Source: Paradevosia shaoguanensis
Lineage (GTDB): Bacteria; Pseudomonadota; Alphaproteobacteria; Rhizobiales; Devosiaceae
Reading direction: 5' to 3'
Assembly: GCF_016801025.1 (NCBI RefSeq)
Contig: NZ_CP068983.1
Coordinates: 992,001 to 1,056,000, forward strand
DNA: 64,000 nt
The notes below the pieces were generated by a model, which was not told the DNA's origin, searched no databases, and was given only the letters and a program-made list of their open reading frames with translations. Within the stretch, counting starts at the first letter, position 1. Every line of letters begins with the position of its first letter. The position numbers were made by a program, and so were the translations under genes. Shown here piece by piece: positions 1-8,713 of the stretch.

Positions 1-974
1 CTGTCGTTCATGTCGGTGAACGGGGTATTGTGCATCACGTCGAGCATGGCGCGGGCGCGACCGAAGGTCTGGCTGGCCAGGTGCCGCAGATGTTCGATCG
101 GCACCGGATTGCGCTTCTGCGGCATGATCGAGGAGATCTGCACGAGGCTATTGGGCACGTAGACCTGCCCCACTTCGAAGCTCGTCCAGAACTGGAGATC
201 CTGGATTGGACGGCCCAGGTGCAGGAACAGCAGCTCGATCGCACCGTATGTCGAGGTAATGTAGTCAGCGGCCGCGATGCAGGAATAGGAATTCTGCAGC
301 GGAGCGGCAAAGCCCAGCAGTTCGGCGACGCGGGCGCGGTCGATCGGGAAGCCGGACGTGGTGATCGCGGCGGCGCCCATCGGCGAAAGATCGACGATGC
401 GATAGGCTTCGAACAGCCGTTCGATATCGCGGCCGAGTACTTCGATCACCGCCGAGAGGTAGTGGCCAAAGGTGGTCGGCTGCGCAGGCTGGCCGTGGGT
501 ATAGGCCACGATCAGCGTGTCCTTCTCGCGCTCGGCGGCATCGATCAGTGCCTGGTGCAGGGCCAGGGCCTTGCCGATCAGAACGTCGAGCCTGTCCTTG
601 AGGCCGAGCTTGAAAAGAGTGTGGTCGATATCGTTGCGCGACCGGGCGGTGTGGAGCCGGCCGGCGAGATCGGGTCCGAGGCGCTTCTTGAGCTCCTTCT
701 CGATGAGAAAGAAGAAGTCCTCGACTTCGCCGGTATAGACCAGCGAGGCCGGATCGATCTCGGCGTCGATATTGTCGAGCGCGTCTGCGATCTGCCCGGC
801 CTGGCCGGCGTCCAGGATGCCGGTTTCGGACAGCATCACCAGATGCGCGCGGTCGATGGCGCGGAAGGCTTCGACGTGGTGGTTCTTGGCTCCGTCAAAC
901 AGCGGACGAAGCACGGTTTCCTTGTAGACCGGATCGGGGAAGACGGTCTTGTCGTTCAGGCGCGGGTCGATCAT
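1..974 (-). CDS. Argininosuccinate-lyase-like protein (aspartase/fumarase superfamily), 3' end cut by window
   Basis: About 324 N-terminal residues are visible; the gene runs off the left edge. Superfamily signatures are clear: RSRND near residues 111-115, T-H-G-Q-P-A-Q-P-T-T near 159-168, and the loop SSIMPQKRNP near 281-290. These enzymes eliminate fumarate (or another alkene product) from a C-N or C-O bond; the RSRND motif is closest to ArgH. The ATG at 974 lies 3 bases after the stop of the upstream ABC permease gene, so it is the fourth gene of a sugar-transporter operon and not part of an arginine cluster. That context suggests a catabolic lyase acting on an imported N-substituted compound rather than the housekeeping ArgH, but this is inference; a true argH cannot be excluded from the fragment. 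Confidence 0.85.
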   Translation of the reverse strand, partial: MIDPRLNDKTVFPDPVYKETVLRPLFDGAKNHHVEAFRAIDRAHLVMLSETGILDAGQAGQIADALDNIDAEIDPASLVYTGEVEDFFFLIEKELKKRLGPDLAGRLHTARSRNDIDHTLFKLGLKDRLDVLIGKALALHQALIDAAEREKDTLIVAYTHGQPAQPTTFGHYLSAVIEVLGRDIERLFEAYRIVDLSPMGAAAITTSGFPIDRARVAELLGFAAPLQNSYSCIAAADYITSTYGAIELLFLHLGRPIQDLQFWTSFEVGQVYVPNSLVQISSIMPQKRNPVPIEHLRHLASQTFGRARAMLDVMHNTPFTDMND

Positions 975-977
975 CGG

Positions 978-1838
978 TCAGCCCTTCAGACCCGCCAGCA
1001 TGACGCCGCGGACGATGTAGCGCTGCAGCGCGAGGAAAACGATGAGCGTCGGGATGGTGGCAAGCGCCGCACCTGTCATGATGAGTTCCCACTGGATCGA
1101 CTGCTCGACGGCGAAGCTCGATAGACCTACCGGGAGCGTATAGAGCTCCTTGGAGGTGGTGACGATCAGTGGCCAGAAGAATGCGGTCCAGTTGCCAAGG
1201 AAGGTGAAGATGGCGAGGGCCGAGATCGCGGGCACAACCATGGGCATGGCGATCTTCCACCAGATGGTGAACTCGTTGAGCCCGTCGACACGCGCCGCTT
1301 CGAGGAAGTCGTTCGGTACGCCTTCGAAGAACTGCTTCATGAGGAACGTGCCAAAGGCAGTCATCATGCCCGGGAACATGATGCCCCAATAGCTATCGAT
1401 CCAGCCGAGCTGGCTCGACATCAGATACCACGGGATCACCAGCATTTCGGTGGGGATCATGAGGGTCGAGAGGATGGCCAGGAAGACGAAATAGCGGCCG
1501 CGGAACTCGAACTTGGCCAGCGTGTAGCCCACGAGGCTATCGAAGAAGACGTTCGAGACCGTCACGGTCAGCGCGATCAGGGTCGAGTTGAAGAACCAGC
1601 GCATGAAGCGCCCGTCCGAAAGGACCTTGATGTAGTTGTCGAGCGTCGGCGCCGCCGGGATGAGGCGTAGGTCGTAAACCTGGCCGGCAGTCTTGAGCGA
1701 TGTCGAGAACATGAAGAGGAGCGGGGTCACCATGATGAGCCCGCCGACAAACAGCAGAGTCCAGGCGATGATGCGGCCGGGCCGGATGTCGCGGCGATTG
1801 GCCGCCAGCTCGGTTTTGGAAGCGGTCATGGCGGTCAT
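978..1838 (-). CDS. Carbohydrate ABC transporter permease (MalG/UgpE type)
   Basis: A 286-residue inner-membrane permease of the CUT1 family. It has six predicted hydrophobic segments, the first at about residues 20-45, and the cytoplasmic EAA loop (E-A-A-R-V-D-G) that docks on the ATPase. The ATG at 1838 is chosen because a GAGGGAAAAG ribosome-binding site precedes it; an open frame continues upstream but overlaps the previous gene. Its ATG overlaps the stop of the upstream permease (ATGA), indicating translational coupling. No ATPase gene is in this operon, so it probably uses an ATPase encoded elsewhere, possibly the UgpC/MalK-like one at 18.3 kb. Confidence 0.93.
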   Translation of the reverse strand: MTAMTASKTELAANRRDIRPGRIIAWTLLFVGGLIMVTPLLFMFSTSLKTAGQVYDLRLIPAAPTLDNYIKVLSDGRFMRWFFNSTLIALTVTVSNVFFDSLVGYTLAKFEFRGRYFVFLAILSTLMIPTEMLVIPWYLMSSQLGWIDSYWGIMFPGMMTAFGTFLMKQFFEGVPNDFLEAARVDGLNEFTIWWKIAMPMVVPAISALAIFTFLGNWTAFFWPLIVTTSKELYTLPVGLSSFAVEQSIQWELIMTGAALATIPTLIVFLALQRYIVRGVMLAGLKG

Positions 1839-2767
1839 TTCTTTTCCCTCAGCACCCAGAGTTGGAGCAGGGAGACGACAAGAAGGATCGTGAAGAGCAC
1901 CACGGTCTGCGCGGCGGCATAGCCCATCTGATAGGACGAGAACGCGGTCTGGTAGATCATGAGCACGAGCGGCTTGGTCGAGTTGAGCGGCCCGCCGGGA
2001 TCGTTGCTCGTCATGTTGTAGACCTGATCGAAGATGCGCAGGAACCCGATCGAGGAGAAGACGACGAGGAAAACGGTGGTCGGCTTGAGCAGCGGGATCG
2101 TGATCTTGCGCAGGATCGCCCATTCACCCAGGCCGTCGATGCGCGCGGCCTCGTAGAAGGTGCTGGGGATTGCGCGCAGGCCCGCCATGAAGATGATGAT
2201 CTGGAACCCCAGGCCCGCCCAGATGGCAGGCACGAGGATGGAGGGTAGCGCCTGGGTGGTGGAGCGCAGGAACGGCTGTTGCTCAAGCCCGAGCGAACCC
2301 AGGAGCCCGTTGATCACGCCGACGGGCAGCGGCTGGTAGAACCAGCGCCAGACCCAGCCCATGGCGGCGGCGGTCGTGAGGAACGGAAGAAAATAGAGCG
2401 CACGGATGAGCCCGTGCGCAAATCGGACGCGGTCCAGATAGAAGGCGATCACGAAGGAGATCACCAGGCTCAGGGGCGTGCCGATGATGAGATAGAGGAA
2501 CGTGTTCTGGAAGACTTTCCAGAACAGCGGATCCGCAAACATTTTGGCGTAGTTGGCAAAGCCAATGAACTTGGCCGGGCGCAACAGATCCCAGTTCGTC
2601 AGCGAGAGCCAGAAGGCCTGCACCGTCGGATAAAACCGGATTCCGGCATAGAAGAGGATGGGCAGGGCAAGGAAAGTCCAGGCCCAGATCACCCTTTTGG
2701 TTTTGATGCTGAAACGGTCCCAGAGGCGGCCAGGGGCCGCCTCTTCCGTTACGGTTGCAGAGCTCAT
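1835..2767 (-). CDS. Carbohydrate ABC transporter permease (MalF/UgpA type)
   Basis: A 310-residue inner-membrane permease, partner of the MalG-type protein encoded immediately downstream. It has an N-terminal membrane segment at about residues 28-50, several further hydrophobic helices and the EAA loop (Y-E-A-A-R-I-D-G-L-G). Length and layout fit the CUT1 family for oligosaccharides and sugar derivatives. It starts 12 bases after the stop of the binding-protein gene and ends in an ATGA overlap with the next permease, so the operon is compact. Confidence 0.93.
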   Translation of the reverse strand: MSSATVTEEAAPGRLWDRFSIKTKRVIWAWTFLALPILFYAGIRFYPTVQAFWLSLTNWDLLRPAKFIGFANYAKMFADPLFWKVFQNTFLYLIIGTPLSLVISFVIAFYLDRVRFAHGLIRALYFLPFLTTAAAMGWVWRWFYQPLPVGVINGLLGSLGLEQQPFLRSTTQALPSILVPAIWAGLGFQIIIFMAGLRAIPSTFYEAARIDGLGEWAILRKITIPLLKPTTVFLVVFSSIGFLRIFDQVYNMTSNDPGGPLNSTKPLVLMIYQTAFSSYQMGYAAAQTVVLFTILLVVSLLQLWVLREKK

Positions 2768-2779
2768 CTTGGCCTCTGC

Positions 2780-4024
2780 TTACTTGCCGGTAGCCTGGTC
2801 GATGATCGCCTGCTCGGCCTCGGCAGCCTGCTTGAGCGAATCCTCGATGGACTGACCGTCGATCAGAACGCGGTTGACCATGTCGATGGCGACCTGGCGC
2901 TGGCCAGCTTCGTCATAGAACTTGGTGGTGTGTGCGTATTCGAGGCCCTTGAGGAACGGCCCGAGGATCGGGTCAGCCAGGTTCTTCTCGGTCAGCGCGA
3001 CATCGCGACGGGCCGGGAGTTCACCCACGGTCTCGAGCCAGACTTCCATCGCCTCGGGCGAGGTGATGTAGGTCAGGAACTTCTGGGCAGCTTCCAGCTT
3101 CTCGCCGGTTGCACCCGCGCCGATGGCATTGGCGAAGTAGCTCGAATAGTTCGAACGCAGGCCGTCGGCATTGGCCGGCAGTTCGACCACGCCCCACTCG
3201 AACGGGTTCGACGAGAAGGCGCCGAGACGGAAGGTACCGTCGATGGTCATGGCAGCGAGACCAGCGCGGAAAGCGGCCTGGCCTTCATCCATGAAGCCCG
3301 AGAGACCAACCTTATGCTCGGTCTGAAGGTCGGTATAGAACTTGAGGGCAGCGGCGCCGGCCTCGGAATTGTACGCCACGTTGCCTTCGGCGTCGTAGGG
3401 CTCGCCGCCGTTCTGGCGGATGAGGACTTCGCGCCACCAATGGTGGTCCTGGCCGGCCATGTCCATGGTAATGCCGGCGGAGGTGATGTTCCCGGCGCCA
3501 TCGCGCTTGGTGGTCGCCTTGGCATCAGCCAGGAGCTCTTCCAGGTTCGACGGCGGGTTGGCAATGCCAGCCTCGTTGAAGATGGCCTTGTTGTAGAACA
3601 GGGCCAGCGAGCGCACCGCGGTCGGCAGGCCGTAGTAATCCTCACCGCGCTTCATGGCGGTGACGATCGGGAAGAAGTCGGATTCGATCTTGTCGTGCGG
3701 GAACACGGCCGGATCGAGCGGCTGAATCAGGCCGCCGGCGACGAAGTTGTCGAGCCAGCCGTAGAACAGCTGCACCACGTCCGGCCCCTGCCCGGCAACC
3801 TTGGCCGCCACGACGCGGGTCTGGTAGTCGGCATAGGGGAAGGTGGTCTGCTTGACGGTGATGCCGGGATTAGCGGCCTCGAAGTTCGCGATCAGCTTGT
3901 CCATGGCCTGGACGCGGCTGTCGAATACATACTGCCAATACTCAATTTCCACGGCCTGCGCGGAGCCCAGCGCCAGGAAGCTGATACCAGCTGCAAGCGC
4001 GGCGATTTTTGCCTTGGTGAGCAT
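2780..4024 (-). CDS. Extracellular sugar-binding protein of ABC transporter
   Basis: A 414-residue family 1 solute-binding protein. Residues 1-24 form a signal peptide ending A-Q-A before V-E-I-E-Y-W, so the mature protein is periplasmic. The mature N-terminus and the N-P-G-I-T-V segment are typical of CUT1 binding proteins. It is the first gene of the minus-strand operon (binding protein, two permeases, lyase) and is transcribed divergently from a ROK-family regulator. A good GGAGG-type site lies upstream. The substrate cannot be told from sequence; the neighbouring PIG-L deacetylases, lyase and amine-oxidase-like enzyme make an amino-sugar or N-glycosyl compound plausible. Confidence 0.93.
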   Translation of the reverse strand: MLTKAKIAALAAGISFLALGSAQAVEIEYWQYVFDSRVQAMDKLIANFEAANPGITVKQTTFPYADYQTRVVAAKVAGQGPDVVQLFYGWLDNFVAGGLIQPLDPAVFPHDKIESDFFPIVTAMKRGEDYYGLPTAVRSLALFYNKAIFNEAGIANPPSNLEELLADAKATTKRDGAGNITSAGITMDMAGQDHHWWREVLIRQNGGEPYDAEGNVAYNSEAGAAALKFYTDLQTEHKVGLSGFMDEGQAAFRAGLAAMTIDGTFRLGAFSSNPFEWGVVELPANADGLRSNYSSYFANAIGAGATGEKLEAAQKFLTYITSPEAMEVWLETVGELPARRDVALTEKNLADPILGPFLKGLEYAHTTKFYDEAGQRQVAIDMVNRVLIDGQSIEDSLKQAAEAEQAIIDQATGK

Positions 4025-4137
4025 GAAGTTCCTCCTTTTGGCCGCGGTTCGTGCCGCGCGCCATCTCCAACGAGGATGGCGGAGTTGCCGCCAATCCAGC
4101 CATTACCGTCATTCACATGACAGGCCTTTGTCAATAA

Positions 4138-4158
4138 AATAATCTACTTGAGTTATTA
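4138..4158. promoter_or_regulatory. Putative ROK-repressor operator in the divergent promoter
   Basis: On the minus strand this reads TAATAACTCAAGTAGATTATT, an imperfect dyad with A/T-rich arms. The core TAACTCAAGT and the TTA arm recur at 12595-12612, upstream of the second PIG-L gene. It lies between the sugar-binding-protein gene and the ROK gene, where an autoregulated repressor should bind. A/T-rich dyads with TTA-containing arms are usual for NagC/Mlc-type proteins. Binding is inferred. Confidence 0.55.
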
Positions 4159-4224
4159 CGTGCACGGTCTAGTCTCGCCTTGGACTCTCGTGCTAGCAGC
4201 GCGCACTGGGGAGGAACGCAAAAC

Positions 4225-5451
4225 TTGAATAGCCGCAGCAAACGCAATTGGCGCCAGCGCGTGGCCATCGGCTCCAATCCCGAGCGCAACCGAGCGCATA
4301 ATCGCCGCGTGGTGCTGGAAGTTATCCGGATGCATGGCCATCTCGGTCGCACCGAGATTGCGCGTCGCGCGCAGCTTACCGCGCAGGCCGTTGCCAACAT
4401 CGTGGAAGAGCTCCTTGAAGAGGGGCTGCTGATCGAACTCGGACGCCTGCGCTCGGGTCGCGGCCAGCCGCCGATCCAGTTTGCAGTCAATCCCAATGGC
4501 CCGTTGACCGTCGGCGTTGAAATTGCTGCCGACCGGCTCGTGACCGTCTTGCTCGATCTGTCGGGTGGTCTTCGCGGGCAGTCGATCACGCCGCTGACCA
4601 AGACCGGGCCGGATGTGGTGCCGGGCAAGGTGGCCGAAGAGGTCAAGCGTCTCCAGGGGCAACTCGATGCCGATACCGCGAAGCTGCTCGGCGTAGGGGT
4701 CGTTATGCCCGGCCCGTTCGAAATCGAGGGTATGAGTTCCGTCGGTCCGGCCACCCTCCCCGGCTGGACAGGGGTGGACGCTGTTTCTCTCTTCTCCAAT
4801 GCTACGGGCGAACACGTCGTCATCGAGAACGACGCCACCGCAGCGGCCGTCGGCGAGCGCCTTTATGGTGCCGGCCGGCAAATCGGGACGTTCTGCTATC
4901 TCTATTTCGGTGTCGGCCTGGGCTTGGGCGTCATCCAGGATGGGCGCCCGCTCCGCGGCGCCTTCGGCAATGCCGGCGAAATCGGCCATGTAGGGCTCGT
5001 GCCGCGCAAAGGGCCGGTGCTGCACGGCCCTGCGGGTGCGCTTGAGCGATTTGCCTCTGTTTATGCGCTGCGCGAACATCTGGCTAATGCGGGCATTCAT
5101 GTGTCGACCGTTGAGGATATCCAACGGCTGCACGATGAAGGCAGCCAGCCGCTCGCTCATTGGATCGAATTAGCCGCTGACTATCTCGCCCCGACCGTCG
5201 GAATGCTTGAAAATATCTTCGACCCGGAGACGGTGATCTTCGGTGGCGGGCTACCGAATTCGGTGCTCGATGCCGTGATCATGGCGCTCGACCCGCTGCC
5301 GGTTTCCGTCGCAACGCGCCAGCAGCGCACACTACCCCGAATCCTGCGTGGCCAGACCGGCCAGCTTACGGCCGCGCTCGGCGCCGCCGCGCTGCCTCTT
5401 CTCGATACCGTTTCTCCCCATTTGAGCGTGGCTGCCGGCTCGGCGGCCTGA
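4225..5451 (+). CDS. ROK-family transcriptional repressor (NagC/XylR type)
   Basis: A 408-residue protein with an N-terminal winged helix-turn-helix (about residues 25-80, including L-G-R-T-E-I-A-R-R-A) followed by a ROK sugar-kinase-like domain. The TTG at 4225 is chosen as start because GGGGAGG at 4208-4214 sits at good spacing; an upstream TTG at 4180 is possible but has no such site. In this family a sugar or sugar derivative relieves repression. It is divergent from the ABC operon and heads a plus-strand operon with the PIG-L, EamA and oxidase genes, so it probably controls both directions. Confidence 0.9.
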   Translation: MNSRSKRNWRQRVAIGSNPERNRAHNRRVVLEVIRMHGHLGRTEIARRAQLTAQAVANIVEELLEEGLLIELGRLRSGRGQPPIQFAVNPNGPLTVGVEIAADRLVTVLLDLSGGLRGQSITPLTKTGPDVVPGKVAEEVKRLQGQLDADTAKLLGVGVVMPGPFEIEGMSSVGPATLPGWTGVDAVSLFSNATGEHVVIENDATAAAVGERLYGAGRQIGTFCYLYFGVGLGLGVIQDGRPLRGAFGNAGEIGHVGLVPRKGPVLHGPAGALERFASVYALREHLANAGIHVSTVEDIQRLHDEGSQPLAHWIELAADYLAPTVGMLENIFDPETVIFGGGLPNSVLDAVIMALDPLPVSVATRQQRTLPRILRGQTGQLTAALGAAALPLLDTVSPHLSVAAGSAA

Positions 5452-5478
5452 CGCAAACGCATATTTGAAGGTTCAATC

Positions 5479-7836
5479 ATGCTGACCGATCGCGAACGCC
5501 TCCGCCAACGCGCTGCCAAGCCGCGCATCGTCGCCCTTGAGCGGGCGCTTAGCCGCCTGACGTCTACGCTCACCGTGATGAACACCGGTGCGCATCCGGA
5601 TGACGAGCAGAGCGGCATGTTGGCCGTCATGCGCTATGCCATGGGTATGCGGGTGGTCGTGGCGTGCTCGACGCGCGGCGAAGGCGGTCAGAATACACTT
5701 GGCCCGGAGCGCACTGGTGCGCTTGGCGTCATGCGCTCGCGGGAGATGGAGGAGGCCGCCAAGGTCCTCGACGCCGACATTGCCTGGCTCGGCCACGGTC
5801 CCGACGACCCAGTCCATGATTTCGGCTTCTCCAAATCTGGTCCTGACACGCTCGCCCGCTGGGGGCGTGAGCGGACGATCGAGAGGCTCGTTCGCGCTTA
5901 CCGGCAGTTCCGGCCTGATATCGTCATCCCGACGTTCCTCGACGTCCCCGGCCAGCACGGTCACCATCGCGCCATGACCGAAGCCGCCGAGACTGCGCTC
6001 GCGCTGGCATCTGATCCGCAAGCGTTTCCCGAGCATGCAGCAGAAGGCCTCGCACCGTGGAAGGTCGCCAAATACTATCTGCCGGCTTGGTCCGGCGGCG
6101 GCGACACCTATGATGACGAGGTTCCGCCGCCTCCCGCGACGTCTCGCGTCATTGCCGACGGCGTCGACCCGATCAGCGGGATGAGCTACGACCGGATCGG
6201 CGAAGTTTCTCGCGCTTTCCATGCCAGCCAGAATATGGGCCACTGGCATCCGGCAAAGACGCAGTGGCCGCTGCACCTGGTCAACGGTCAGGCCGAGAAT
6301 GATATCCGCGCCGGGCTCCCCTCGCGACTGGCTGACCTTGGCGATAACCCCTCCCTCGGCGTAGCCGACGTCGCGATAGCGCGGGCAGTCGCGGCATTCC
6401 CGAATTCGCAAGAGGTTGCGTCTGCATTGGCCGAGGCTAAAATGGCGCTTGCGGAGGCCCGGGAAGCTCTCACGCCGGTCGAGGTCGCGCGCCACGGCCA
6501 CCGCCTCGCGCGCAAGCAGGAGGAGATCGATGCAGCGCTGGCGCTTGCCGCTGGTCTTGAGATCAACGCCCGCGTGATGCCTTCCAACGTTGTCCCCGGC
6601 AGTGAGGCGAAGCTCATCATCGAATACGAGACAGGAAGCGCCGATTTGTTGGCGGTGTCTGCCATTGTCGGCTCAGATCTGGTTGCTGGTGAGGCTATGA
6701 CAGAAGCAGCCCGCGCGGTCATCAGCATCAAAGCAAAGCCCGACGCTGCGATCCGCAATGCCTTCGCTCCGGATTTCTATTCGCTCGGCGCGAATGGCAC
6801 TCTCTCCGTCAAGGTCGAGGCTATCGTCGCCGGTCAGAAGATCGCGTTTGCCGTCGATACTGAAGAGGCCCTGCAGATTGTTCCACCGCATACGGTCGAA
6901 CTGGCGCCCGAGGCACTCATCATCAAGACCTACGCGACTGGAACATTGCAGGTCGCCGTGAAGAGCGATGCTCCGCTCGACCGAATTTCAATCGGTGCAG
7001 CAGACGAGCTGCAGATACGCCATATACCTGGCGGTGTCGAAGTCGAGCCCGCCCCTTCGCTGCAACCGGGGCGCTATTCGCTTAACGTCAGTCTCGACGG
7101 CGCACCGGCCTATGCGGTGACGCCAATTGCCTATCCCCATATCGGCCAAACACACTTTGTCCGTCCGCAAACGCTCGAAGTACTGGCGCTTGATCTGTCT
7201 CTTCCAGCGGGCCGCATCGGCTATGTTGGCGGCGGCGCGGACCGTGTCGGCATGTGGCTGCGACGCATGGGTGCCGATGTCACCGAACTCGACGCCACAG
7301 CCCTGGCAGGCGATCTCTCGCGCTTGGACACCATCGTCGTCGGCATCTTCGCTTTCGGGACGCGCCCTGATCTGGCAGCAGCGACCGAAAGGCTGCATGA
7401 CTGGGTGAAGGCCGGCGGGCATCTGGTGACGCTTTACCATCGGCCCAGCGACGGCTGGAATCCGGGAAGCACTCCGCCGTTGCCACTTACGATCGGCTCC
7501 CCGTCGCTGCGCTGGCGTGTCACCAATCCCGATGCGCCGGTCGAGGTGCTTGCACCTGACCACCCGTTGCTGGTTGGTCCGAACCGCATCAGCACCGCCG
7601 ATTTCGAGAGTTGGGACAAGGAGCGGGGACTCTACTTCGCTTCCGCGTGGGACAAGGCGTATATGCCGCTTCTCGGCATGAACGACGCAGGGGAAAAGCA
7701 GTTGACCGGTTCGCTTCTCTCGGCGGGGATCGGCAAGGGTCGGCATACTCATACGAGCCTCGTGCTGCACCATCAGCTCGACAAGCTCGTGCCCGGGGCC
7801 TTCCGTCTTCTCGCCAACCTGGTGCAGCCGGCCTGA
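5479..7836 (+). CDS. Large PIG-L/LmbE family deacetylase, cytoplasmic paralogue
   Basis: A 785-residue protein with an N-terminal PIG-L domain: the metal-binding A-H-P-D-D-E at residues 38-43 and the downstream H-G-H-H at about 160-163. PIG-L enzymes are zinc amidohydrolases that remove acyl groups from N-acetylglucosaminyl compounds or cleave related amides. The remaining 500 residues contain beta-rich segments and a C-terminal Rossmann-like region (G-Y-V-G-G-G, then V-V-G-I-F-A-F-G) resembling glutamine-amidotransferase-like domains. There is no signal peptide. It follows the ROK gene by 27 bases and precedes the EamA gene by one base. A paralogue with the same layout but a Tat signal is at 9991-12498. 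Confidence 0.88.
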   Translation: MLTDRERLRQRAAKPRIVALERALSRLTSTLTVMNTGAHPDDEQSGMLAVMRYAMGMRVVVACSTRGEGGQNTLGPERTGALGVMRSREMEEAAKVLDADIAWLGHGPDDPVHDFGFSKSGPDTLARWGRERTIERLVRAYRQFRPDIVIPTFLDVPGQHGHHRAMTEAAETALALASDPQAFPEHAAEGLAPWKVAKYYLPAWSGGGDTYDDEVPPPPATSRVIADGVDPISGMSYDRIGEVSRAFHASQNMGHWHPAKTQWPLHLVNGQAENDIRAGLPSRLADLGDNPSLGVADVAIARAVAAFPNSQEVASALAEAKMALAEAREALTPVEVARHGHRLARKQEEIDAALALAAGLEINARVMPSNVVPGSEAKLIIEYETGSADLLAVSAIVGSDLVAGEAMTEAARAVISIKAKPDAAIRNAFAPDFYSLGANGTLSVKVEAIVAGQKIAFAVDTEEALQIVPPHTVELAPEALIIKTYATGTLQVAVKSDAPLDRISIGAADELQIRHIPGGVEVEPAPSLQPGRYSLNVSLDGAPAYAVTPIAYPHIGQTHFVRPQTLEVLALDLSLPAGRIGYVGGGADRVGMWLRRMGADVTELDATALAGDLSRLDTIVVGIFAFGTRPDLAAATERLHDWVKAGGHLVTLYHRPSDGWNPGSTPPLPLTIGSPSLRWRVTNPDAPVEVLAPDHPLLVGPNRISTADFESWDKERGLYFASAWDKAYMPLLGMNDAGEKQLTGSLLSAGIGKGRHTHTSLVLHHQLDKLVPGAFRLLANLVQPA

Positions 7837-7837
7837 C

Positions 7838-8713
7838 ATGCACGCTCCCGCGCCGCGGCGCGACAACATCGGCATGGTTTGGTTGTTGTCCGATACGGTG
7901 CTGGTCACCGTGATGACGGTGCTGGTCAAGATGGGCGGCGCCACCTACCCCGCCTTGCAGATGGTCTTCATCCGCTCGCTGATCGGACTCATCAGCGTGC
8001 TGCCACTCGCGTGGCGGCATCGCGATGCTATCGTCAAGACCCAGCATTGGGGACGCCATGTCTTCCGAGTGCTCTGCAATACCATCGCGCTCAGCTCCAA
8101 CTTCGTGGCGTTGGCAGCGCTGCCGCTGGCCATGGCCAATGCCATCGGCTTTATGCGCCCGCTCGTCGTGATGGCGCTGGCTGCCTGGTTGCTGGGCGAG
8201 CGTTCGAGCCTTCTTCGCTGGTTCGGCGCCGTCGTAGGTTTCTTTGGCGTGATCATCATGGTCGCGCCTGGAGAGATCGCCTTGAGCCCCGGCATTCTTG
8301 CTGCGCTCGGCTCCGTGGTCTTTGGCTCGCTGGCGGTCGTACAGACTCGCGCGCTTGCTGGCGAAAACACCACCGTGCTCATGGTCTTCTATACCGTCGG
8401 CCTGACGCTCTTCACCGCCATTCCCGCCGCGGTCACCTGGCACCCGGTTGCCCTTGCCGATTGGCCGCTGCTGCTGGCCATCGGTGTTCTCGCCCAGGCT
8501 GGGCAATATTGTTTCCTGCGCGCCTATCAGTCGACGCCCGCCAATGTGCTGGCGCCACTTGGCTACCTCTCGATCGTTATGGCCTCGATTGCGGGCTATC
8601 TCGCCTTCGGCGAAATTCCAGCGTGGAGCACCGTGATCGGAGTCGCCATCATCATTGGCGCTCTGTTCCTCACCACCCATCTCGATCGACCTAGAAAGAT
8701 CCGTAATGACTGA
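7838..8713 (+). CDS. EamA/DMT-family transporter
   Basis: A 291-residue integral membrane protein with about ten hydrophobic segments in two repeats, as usual for drug/metabolite transporters of the EamA family. Members export or import small metabolites, often amino acids or their derivatives. The ATG lies one base after the PIG-L stop, and its 3' end overlaps the next gene by 8 bases, so it is translated within the same operon. It may export a by-product of the pathway; the substrate is unknown. Confidence 0.9.
   Translation: MHAPAPRRDNIGMVWLLSDTVLVTVMTVLVKMGGATYPALQMVFIRSLIGLISVLPLAWRHRDAIVKTQHWGRHVFRVLCNTIALSSNFVALAALPLAMANAIGFMRPLVVMALAAWLLGERSSLLRWFGAVVGFFGVIIMVAPGEIALSPGILAALGSVVFGSLAVVQTRALAGENTTVLMVFYTVGLTLFTAIPAAVTWHPVALADWPLLLAIGVLAQAGQYCFLRAYQSTPANVLAPLGYLSIVMASIAGYLAFGEIPAWSTVIGVAIIIGALFLTTHLDRPRKIRND

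Noticed and set aside
2279-4120. A 613-codon open frame on the plus strand
   Set aside because: It is antisense to the ABC binding-protein and permease genes, has an R/G/E-rich composition without family motifs, and is explained by the GC-rich codon bias of the real genes.
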